Shown here: one piece after another, positions 5,671 to 10,742 of the stretch
How the letters are laid out: the number at the start of each line of letters is the position of its first letter
Numbering within the stretch: the first letter of the stretch is position 1
Origin: Nitrospirota bacterium
GTDB taxonomy: Bacteria > Nitrospirota > Nitrospiria > Nitrospirales > UBA8639
DNA: 10,742 nucleotides
Reading direction: 5' to 3'
Assembly: GCA_003228495.1 (NCBI GenBank)
Contig: QIDY01000361.1
Coordinates: 1 to 10,742, forward strand
Notes under the pieces: generated by a model
The model's database searches: none
Told to the model about the DNA's origin: nothing
Seen by the model: the letters and a program-made list of their open reading frames with translations, nothing else
Position numbers and translations under genes: made by a program

Positions 5671-7597
5671 GACCTTTTACTCCTATTCTTGTGAGTTCTT
5701 GGATTTTTGCAATGAGGATTTCGACTTGAAAAGGTTTTTGGATAAAAGCGTTAATGCCGGATTGCGCAAAATGTTTCATGGCTTCTTCTTCGGGGTATCC
5801 GCTAGACACGAGAATGGGAACATCTGGGGCTCTCTCTCGAATCTTCTCGGCTAATTCCCCTCCATCTAAATGCGGCATCGTGAGGTCGAGGAACACGAGG
5901 GCAATCTCGTCCTGATAGTGTTCGAAAATTTGATCACCGGCTTTTCCATCCTGGGCAACCAAGGCATCAAATCCAATTTCTTTTAGGATGAGGGAGCATG
6001 CCGTTCGGACCTCTTCCTCGTCATCGATGACAAGTACTTTGGAGGGGATGGAGTTACTCAATGGTTTTTTTGGTAAGGTGAGGGAAGGAATATTCTGAGG
6101 GGAAGGTTTATGTGTGGTCGGAAATAGGAATAAGAATTCTGTACCTTGTCCGATGCGGCTGTGCACGGCAATAGCCGCCCCATGACCACGAACAATCCCT
6201 AACAGCGCAGCTAACCCCAGACCGCGGCCAGGGAATTTAGTGGAGAAAAAAGGGTCGAAAATTTTTGGGATTAATTCCGGTTTTATTCCGCTCCCGGAAT
6301 CCTGAATCTTGAATGAGACACACGGCCCCCAAGGCAGATCACCCATAATATGGTAATGGCGAAGATCTTGCGTGGAGGTATTTATGGCGCTGGTACTCAT
6401 CTGGATTGTTCCCTCTCGGTCTCCAATGGCTTCCGCAGCGTTCGTGACAATATTCATGATCAATTGCCGGAGTTGAGAGCGATCTCCTCGGATGGGTGGA
6501 AGGTTGGCAGACAAATTGAACGTGAGGGTAATTCGCTTGGACACGGTGGATCGTAGAAATGACTTGAGGTCTTTTAGAAATTGCTGGAGATTGATGGCCT
6601 GAAAATCTAATTGGGTTTGTCCTGCAAAGGTTAGCATTTGGTTGGCCAGTTCTCCTCCACGGAGTCCGGACTTTTCAATGATGTGCAAATGTTCGCGAGC
6701 CGGAGAATCGGGGGAGAGTGATCGTAAGGCTAATCCTGCGCGAGCCACAATTGCCATCAGTAAGTTGTTAAAGTCGTGCGCTATACCTCCTGCCAACACG
6801 CCCAAACTTTCCTGCCTTTGTGCGTACTGTCGCTCTGTTTCATGCCGTTGGCGCTCTTCTTCTGCCTTTCGACGTTCGGTTAGGTCACGCAATGAGGTCA
6901 AATAGGCTGGTTCGTTCTCCCATTCAATTGGTACAACTCTCATTTCCACGGGTGTGACATGTGTGTCTTGGCATCGAATAGCAATTTCTCTGGTCTTTCC
7001 TTTGATCAATGGGTATCCAAATGGTGTCCCCAAAAGTTCCTCAGTTGGTTGATGAAAAAGACGTTCTGACGCAGGGTTCGTAAAGCGGATGATCCCGTCG
7101 GTGCCGACCACCATTAAGCCATCTCCCGAAGATCGCAATATGGTATTCAATTGACGTTCCAGGGCCTGAATACGCTTCAAGCTGGTCAATTCGTTGACTG
7201 CTTGCTGAATATGCCGCCAGAGGAATTCTTTGGATAGGGTGTTTTTGATGAAGTAATCTTGTGCTCCTAACTTGATGGCTTTGGCAGCTATTTCTTCGTT
7301 GCTTTGTCCAGTGAGGAAAACCAGTGGAGCCTTAGAGGCTGAGTTTGAGTGTCTTACTTTTTCTAGAAAATCTAACCCGCTCATATCGGGGAGCTGGTTA
7401 TCCACGAGAATGCAGTGAGGAGGGGTGATTACACAGGCCTCCAAGGCTTCTCTTCCAGTTGCCATTTCTTGGATAGCTACACGGACGTGGTCAGTGTGCT
7501 GAAGCCATCGAATATACGTGGCTCGGTCACTTGGACTGTCATCTACGATAAACAGGCACAGATCGGTGAATGGAAGTTGTGCGACATCAGTTAGCAT
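5663..7597 (-). CDS. Hybrid sensor histidine kinase REC-PAS-HisKA-HATPase-REC
   Basis: A 644-residue cytoplasmic signalling protein without membrane segments. Domains in order: receiver 1 at about 14-135 (acidic D19/D20, phosphoacceptor D66, T96, K118); PAS at about 143-240, then a coiled, charged linker; HisKA around H274 in G-G-I-A-H-D-F-N-N-L-L; HATPase_c at about 375-494 with N382/N386, G1 box D433-S-G-S-G, D-P-F-F-S-T-K and G2 box G457-R-G-L-G; receiver 2 at about 520-636 (D525/D526, phosphoacceptor D571, S598, K621). All key residues are present, so the kinase should be active. An N-terminal receiver lets another kinase control it, and the C-terminal receiver can pass or drain phosphate. 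No DNA-binding output domain is seen. ATG start with AGGT 4 nt upstream. It follows the REC-GGDEF-EAL gene in the same direction, but 492 bp away, so probably with its own promoter. Confidence 0.94.
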   Translation of the reverse strand: MLTDVAQLPFTDLCLFIVDDSPSDRATYIRWLQHTDHVRVAIQEMATGREALEACVITPPHCILVDNQLPDMSGLDFLEKVRHSNSASKAPLVFLTGQSNEEIAAKAIKLGAQDYFIKNTLSKEFLWRHIQQAVNELTSLKRIQALERQLNTILRSSGDGLMVVGTDGIIRFTNPASERLFHQPTEELLGTPFGYPLIKGKTREIAIRCQDTHVTPVEMRVVPIEWENEPAYLTSLRDLTERRKAEEERQRHETERQYAQRQESLGVLAGGIAHDFNNLLMAIVARAGLALRSLSPDSPAREHLHIIEKSGLRGGELANQMLTFAGQTQLDFQAINLQQFLKDLKSFLRSTVSKRITLTFNLSANLPPIRGDRSQLRQLIMNIVTNAAEAIGDREGTIQMSTSAINTSTQDLRHYHIMGDLPWGPCVSFKIQDSGSGIKPELIPKIFDPFFSTKFPGRGLGLAALLGIVRGHGAAIAVHSRIGQGTEFLFLFPTTHKPSPQNIPSLTLPKKPLSNSIPSKVLVIDDEEEVRTACSLILKEIGFDALVAQDGKAGDQIFEHYQDEIALVFLDLTMPHLDGGELAEKIRERAPDVPILVSSGYPEEEAMKHFAQSGINAFIQKPFQVEILIAKIQELTRIGVKGQK

Positions 7598-7826
7598 ATT
7601 TACCTGATATCTTTTGTTTGTTCTTAAATAGGGACAGGTCTCAATGAATTGGCTAGAACTTTTCGGCTCCGAAAGCCCTCAAAGATTTCTTGAGTCAAAA
7701 AAACGGGAAGGGATGAATGCAATGCATCATACCTGTGAGGAGGATCTGTTTCAATAAGGGGCCTGTTGAATATTTCTCTCCCATGGTATGTAAATGCCCG
7801 AGGTACAACCGATGTCAGCAGTTGAG

Positions 7827-7948
7827 GGGAATGGTCAAAAAAGTCCGTCCAGCAAGGCCGCAGCCATTTTGACGCGCGGAGCGTACTCCCAGTACGTGAG
7901 CACGGCAAAAAGGCGAGAACGCCGCTGGCGGCTTTTTTCAACATTCCC
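7827..7948. repeat. 122-bp imperfect palindromic intergenic repeat
   Basis: The outer arms start with GGGAATG (7827-7833) and end with CATTCCC (7942-7948). Inside them, a CAAAAAAG-type A-run followed by GC-rich sequence faces GCCGCTGGCGGCTTTTTT (7921-7937). The arms stay complementary for about 30 bp with small bulges. The centre has its own hairpin, CGTACT-CCC-AGTACG (7882-7896). The A-run/GC stem/T-run layout would suit a bidirectional terminator; on the + strand GCCGC-TG-GCGGC plus TTTTTT looks like a classic intrinsic terminator. I recall similar intergenic repeats, often mis-annotated as short proteins, in Nitrospira-type genomes. That is from memory and unverified, and only one copy lies in this window. 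Confidence 0.65.
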
Positions 7949-7982
7949 ATAAGGGATCTTCTTTTGAGTAGGACAAATTAGG

Positions 7983-8086
7983 AGAAGGGAAACGTGAAAG
8001 ACGGAGAAGAAATGAGGAGTGTGTAGGAGAGGTGAGTGAGAAATTGACTGCTTGCTTTTTCCTTGTCCCTTCTTACATCTTCTCAC
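7983..8086. repeat. Purine-rich dyad downstream of the GGDEF-EAL gene
   Basis: The left half (7981-8042) is almost all purine and the right half (8054-8086) is pyrimidine-rich. Two nested complementary pairs are visible: AGAAGGGA (7983-7990) with TCCCTTCT (8066-8073), and GTGAGAA (8036-8042) with TTCTCAC (8080-8086). The two pairs cannot form together without a pseudoknot. The motif GTGAGA also appears in the inverted repeat at 5603-5670. It may end transcription of the gene that stops at 8090, but it has no T-run after a compact stem. Confidence 0.3.
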
Positions 8087-8089
8087 ATG

Positions 8090-9769
8090 TCAGGTCTGCA
8101 CCATGTGTTGAGCACTTTCCTTTGCCGGGAGGGGAGGGGCAACCCAATAGCCTTGCATGGCATCGCAGCCATGTTCTTCCAGAAAATCGGCTTGTTCCTG
8201 TGTTTCCACCCCTTCCGCGATGACTTGCAGGCCTAGGGCTTTACCAAGAGAAATAACGGCCTCGACAATGGCGGCATCATTGGTGCTGTGGGGAAGTTGT
8301 TGAATGAGACTTTGGTCCAGTTTGATGCCATCTACGGGAAAGGATTTGAGATAGCGTAGTGAAGCATAACCAGCTCCAAAATCATCAATATACAGATGGA
8401 CGCCCATGGCTTTGAGTTCGCGCAGAGTTTGGATTGTCTCTTCCGTTTCGTGAATTAAAAAGGTTTCGGTCAGTTCCAATGTGAGATTTTCAGGATCCAA
8501 ATGGGAACGCTTGAGAATATCTTGGATGAGGGCTGGTAAATTGCCTTGGTGAATCTGTCGAGCGGAGAGGTTGACGGACACGTGGGGAGAGGGGAATCCC
8601 TGTTTTTCCCAGTATTTTGCTTGTTTGCTTGCCGCACGCAAGACCCATTCGCCGATGGGAAGGATCATGCCGTTTTCTTCGGCTTGGGGAATGAAATGAT
8701 TGGGGCCAATGAGTCCCTGATAGGGATGATGCCAACGTAACAGCGCTTCCATTCCAATGACTTGTTTGGTGCGTAGATCCATTTGTGGTTGGTAATGGAG
8801 GAGGAATTCTTTTTTGGCCAACGCTCGCTTGAGTTCGACTTCTAGAGTCGAGCCATCCAACCCCGCTGTTTTCATCCCGGCCGTATAGAACTGATAATTG
8901 TTTCCCCCTTGGGCTTTAGCTCGGTACATGGCTGCATCAGCATGAGATAGGAGGTCTTGTGGGTTGGCGCTGTCCCAAGGATAGATCGTGATACCAAGGC
9001 TACCGGTTATCTGGAGTTGATGGTGTTGAACGATAATGGGTTGCGCCAAAAGCTGAAGGATGCGTTCTGCTACAGCTCCCACATCTTCGACAGAAATAAT
9101 TTGTTCGAGTAAGACGGCAAATTCATCTCCGCCTAAACGCACACCAGTGTCAATTTCTCGGATGCATTTTTTGATGCGAGTGGCGACTGTTTTGAGTAAC
9201 GAATCGCCACATTCATGGCCAAGTGTGTCATTAATTTCTTTGAAATGATCTAAATCCAAGAATATCAGAGCCATGGCCATATCGTTGCGATTGCAGCGAG
9301 CCACAGCACAATTTAAGCGTTCATAGAACAGGCCGCGGTTGGCCAAGCCTGTAAGATGATCGTAGTGAGCCAGTTGCGTGATGCGCTGGGTGGCTCTATG
9401 GCGCTCCATTGCGTAGCGAATGGCTCGGCATAATGTTGCACTACTCGTTTGCCCTTTGATTAAGTAATCCTGTGCACCGCTTTTGACCGCATGAATGGCT
9501 AGGTCTTCATTTTCAACGCCGCTCAAAATCAAAATGGGTGCTCCTGGACAATATTGGATGAACTGTGGAATGGAGTCGAAACTTTGTCCTTCAGGTAAGT
9601 GTAAATCCAAGATAATGGCTTGAAAGGATTGTTGTTGAACGAGGTCTAAGGCTTCACTGACAGAAGGCCGCTGTTCCAGGATAAATTGATTTTGGAGCCC
9701 TTCCTTCAGCATATTGGTAACTGTCAAGGCCTCTTGGTGATTATCTTCTACCAAAAGGAGCTTAATCAT
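8090..9769 (-). CDS. REC-GGDEF-EAL response regulator (c-di-GMP cyclase/phosphodiesterase)
   Basis: A 559-residue soluble response regulator. Receiver at about 1-120: acidic E8/D9, phosphoacceptor D55, S83, K105. GGDEF domain at about 130-295: intact G213-G-D-E-F217 and an intact inhibitory-site motif R204-E-I-D207 five residues upstream, so cyclase activity with product inhibition is expected. EAL domain at about 308-550: E341-A-L, Q327, N400 in S-V-N-L-S, E432 in E-L-T-E, D462-D463-F-G, K483 in I-K-L-D and E519 in A-E-G-V-E, all fitting an active c-di-GMP phosphodiesterase. Both opposing activities therefore look intact, and phosphorylation of the receiver may decide which prevails. ATG start with AAGG 7 nt upstream (9777-9780). 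The neighbouring hybrid kinase is the obvious candidate partner, but that is inference. Target process (motility, biofilm or other) not shown. Confidence 0.95.
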   Translation of the reverse strand: MIKLLLVEDNHQEALTVTNMLKEGLQNQFILEQRPSVSEALDLVQQQSFQAIILDLHLPEGQSFDSIPQFIQYCPGAPILILSGVENEDLAIHAVKSGAQDYLIKGQTSSATLCRAIRYAMERHRATQRITQLAHYDHLTGLANRGLFYERLNCAVARCNRNDMAMALIFLDLDHFKEINDTLGHECGDSLLKTVATRIKKCIREIDTGVRLGGDEFAVLLEQIISVEDVGAVAERILQLLAQPIIVQHHQLQITGSLGITIYPWDSANPQDLLSHADAAMYRAKAQGGNNYQFYTAGMKTAGLDGSTLEVELKRALAKKEFLLHYQPQMDLRTKQVIGMEALLRWHHPYQGLIGPNHFIPQAEENGMILPIGEWVLRAASKQAKYWEKQGFPSPHVSVNLSARQIHQGNLPALIQDILKRSHLDPENLTLELTETFLIHETEETIQTLRELKAMGVHLYIDDFGAGYASLRYLKSFPVDGIKLDQSLIQQLPHSTNDAAIVEAVISLGKALGLQVIAEGVETQEQADFLEEHGCDAMQGYWVAPPLPAKESAQHMVQT

Positions 9770-10058
9770 GAGTCTGCCTTTCCCAAAGTCGCTTGTTCAT
9801 CAAGATCTTTGAATAATGGATGAAAAATTCTTGCTTCTCCTTATCTTTTCGGGTGTTAGAAGGTATTCTTGATGGTTGCTAAGGGTGGTATGATTAAGAA
9901 GGGTCGTGATAGGTGAGAGTAAATGCTTAATAAACTCAATGAAATTAAATAGTTAGGGGTTATTTGTTATATTTCAAGGCTAATTATGCTGCAATAAGCA
10001 GAAATATCTAGTTTTTATAAGATTTATTCTCCTATACTAAAGGTGCCGTCCAGATCTC

Positions 10059-10088
10059 TTTACTTTGCCTTAAAATTTTTCGTATAGT
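10059..10088 (+). promoter_or_regulatory. Weak distal promoter candidate toward rpoD
   Basis: TTTACT (10059-10064), an 18-bp spacer and TATAGT (10083-10088) match sigma-70 boxes at 4/6 and 5/6 positions. It would give a leader of about 270 nt. In sequence this AT-rich, such matches arise easily by chance. Confidence 0.2.
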
Positions 10089-10191
10089 GTTTACAAATTG
10101 CGCCTTTTTACAATTCTTGTAATATTCTTGAACAATAGTTCTTAGTTTTCCGGTTTCGCATCCGTAGCGAATCATTAGTATTTATACGAAA
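10078..10191. other. Cluster of nested dyads upstream of rpoD
   Basis: TTTCGTATA (10078-10086) and TATACGAAA (10183-10191) are perfect 9-bp inverted arms. Between them lie three further dyads: TTACAA-TTC-TTGTAA (10108-10122), GAAC-AATA-GTTC (10130-10141) and TTCGC-7 nt-GCGAA (10155-10171). ATTCTTG is also repeated 11 bp apart (10113-10119 and 10124-10130). As RNA this could fold into three hairpins closed by one outer stem; as DNA the dyads could be operators. Low sequence complexity makes chance symmetry likely for some of them. Confidence 0.25.
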
Positions 10192-10321
10192 TTGGAGCCA
10201 GTCTTCCGTGTAGTATTCAATCAGCATAGTTTTTAGTACACCGAAAAATTTTTGGACAAGGGGCACTGATTTCAGAGGAAAAAAAGGGCTCTCTTGATTG
10301 GGAATAGAGTCTTTAGAATCG

Positions 10322-10330
10322 TGTTATGAT
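10322..10330 (+). promoter_or_regulatory. Extended -10 promoter candidate for rpoD
   Basis: TGTTATGAT combines a TGn extension (10322-10324) with TATGAT (10325-10330), one mismatch from the -10 consensus. No good -35 box lies 16-18 bp upstream (GAATAG), as is common for extended -10 promoters. Transcription would begin near 10337, giving a leader of about 27 nt before the rpoD start. Confidence 0.45.
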
Positions 10331-10351
10331 TGGGATGCGCTATTAATCTTT

Positions 10352-10357
10352 AAGGAG
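10352..10357 (+). promoter_or_regulatory. Ribosome binding site deciding the rpoD start
   Basis: AAGGAG lies 6 nt before the ATG at 10364 but only 2 nt before an out-of-frame ATG at 10360, whose frame stops after 21 codons. The spacing selects 10364. Confidence 0.75.
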
Positions 10358-10363
10358 CCATGT

Positions 10364-10742
10364 ATGGGAACAACGACAACATTGGCAGTGGTGATTCAGC
10401 GGCTGATCGAGATTGGTCGGCCTAAAGGGCATGTTACTGTAAAGGATTTGACTCATGTCCTTCCTGCCGAGCAAATCACCTCTGAACAATTACATACGAT
10501 CTTGGGTTCATTGCATGAAGTGAGCATCCAAGTCGTTGATCCTGCCACACGGACGGCGTTGCAATTAGCTTCTCTGAAAAAGGGGGCGAAGTCTGATGAG
10601 ACTGAGGAGTCTGAGGAAGAACCTGATTCATCCTTAGATATTGATTTGACTCCAGGTGAACCTACTCGGATTGACGATCCGGTTCGTTTGTACTTGAAAG
10701 AAATGGGTCGTGTGCCATTACTCACACGTGAAGGGGAAATTG
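10364..10742 (+). CDS. rpoD: RNA polymerase primary sigma factor RpoD (N-terminal part, runs off right edge)
   Basis: The first 126 codons of the primary sigma-70 factor, which directs core RNA polymerase to housekeeping promoters. Residues of about 6-70 resemble region 1.1, the autoinhibitory domain typical of group 1 sigma factors. An acidic Glu/Asp/Ser-rich linker follows at about 77-95. Region 1.2 begins with D105-P-V-R-L-Y-L-K-E-M-G and continues L-L-T-R-E-G-E-I to the window edge, very close to E. coli RpoD. The presence of region 1.1 favours RpoD over alternative sigma factors such as RpoS. The start at 10364 is set by the AAGGAG sequence 6 nt upstream. The gene is divergent from the REC-GGDEF-EAL gene and separated from it by 594 bp. 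The leftward open frame 10725-10453 inside it is a shadow. Confidence 0.93.
   Translation, partial: MGTTTTLAVVIQRLIEIGRPKGHVTVKDLTHVLPAEQITSEQLHTILGSLHEVSIQVVDPATRTALQLASLKKGAKSDETEESEEEPDSSLDIDLTPGEPTRIDDPVRLYLKEMGRVPLLTREGEI

Larger units (their letters stand above)
7598..8089. other. Intergenic region between the two signalling genes
   Basis: These 492 bp hold no gene I can support. Near the kinase gene lies a small hairpin, TTTCGG-CT-CCGAAA (7661-7674). The middle is occupied by the 122-bp palindrome described separately, and the right part by purine-rich sequence with a dyad. Two leftward open frames, 7950-7624 (108 codons) and 8086-7835 (83 codons), cross the palindrome. Their predicted sequences match no family I know, and the first reads through the repeat, so I regard both as spurious. 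Confidence 0.6.
9770..10363. other. AT-rich intergenic region upstream of rpoD
   Basis: These 594 bp between the divergent GGDEF-EAL and rpoD genes contain no gene I can support and are clearly more AT-rich than their surroundings. They must carry the promoters of both genes. Visible elements are a cluster of small dyads at 10078-10191, a GTGTAGTA/TAGTACAC near-inverted pair (10208-10215 and 10234-10241), a perfect AAAAATTTTT tract (10244-10253) that may bend DNA, and the promoter candidates listed separately. I found no convincing promoter for the leftward gene. No tRNA or known riboswitch was recognised. Confidence 0.6.

Noticed and set aside
7624..7950. 108-codon leftward open frame in the intergenic region
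   Set aside because: Its first third is the translated palindromic repeat and the rest matches no family I know; treated as spurious, though a small protein cannot be fully excluded.
7835..8086. 83-codon leftward open frame
   Set aside because: It overlaps the 108-codon frame and crosses both the purine-rich dyad and the palindrome, with no recognisable protein features.
10360..10425. 21-codon open frame starting at the out-of-frame ATG before rpoD
   Set aside because: The Shine-Dalgarno is only 2 nt from this ATG, and the frame overlaps rpoD coding sequence; chance frame.
10453..10725. 90-codon leftward open frame
   Set aside because: It is antisense to the conserved rpoD coding sequence; a shadow of it.
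1..10742. CRISPR array, insertion sequence, tRNA or rRNA gene
   Set aside because: I saw no regular spaced repeats, transposase gene, tRNA cloverleaf or rRNA sequence on either strand.

Overview
The window is a 10.7-kb piece of a bacterial chromosome of roughly 50% GC. It ends inside the first part of rpoD, the gene for the primary sigma factor. The gene set (MerA-like and Lpd-like flavoproteins, two VTT/TVP38 membrane proteins, a DUF3047 protein, REC-rich signalling proteins) and a GC-rich palindromic intergenic repeat, which I recall from Nitrospira-type genomes, suggest a Gram-negative bacterium, perhaps of the Nitrospirota. That assignment is inference; there is no rRNA gene or other decisive marker here.

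Positions 1-5147 form a redox/membrane block. A leftward operon reads VTT protein 1 (2765-2007), a MerA-like FAD disulfide oxidoreductase (1967-417), then an exported DUF3047 protein (396 to beyond the left edge). A second VTT protein (2953-3714, +), carrying two CxxC motifs, diverges from it across a 187-bp region with a clean palindrome. It converges on a second, Lpd/GR-like flavoprotein (5147-3729, -). Both a flavoprotein and a VTT protein therefore occur twice. The two flavoproteins differ at the catalytic base and at the pyridine-nucleotide-binding position, so they are probably not redundant.

A small TPR lipoprotein (5176-5610, +) diverges from the second flavoprotein across only 28 bp. 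It converges on a signalling pair read leftward: REC-GGDEF-EAL (9769-8090) and REC-PAS-histidine kinase-REC (7597-5663). All catalytic motifs I can check in these two are intact, so a phosphorelay feeding c-di-GMP metabolism is plausible. The 492 bp between them hold a 122-bp imperfect palindrome with A-run/T-run flanks and a purine-rich dyad.

Positions 9770-10363 are an AT-rich non-coding region rich in small dyads, ending in an extended -10 promoter candidate, a strong Shine-Dalgarno sequence and the rpoD start at 10364. The most interesting features are the duplicated VTT/flavoprotein module, the CxxC-bearing VTT protein, and the unexplained repeats and dyads between genes.
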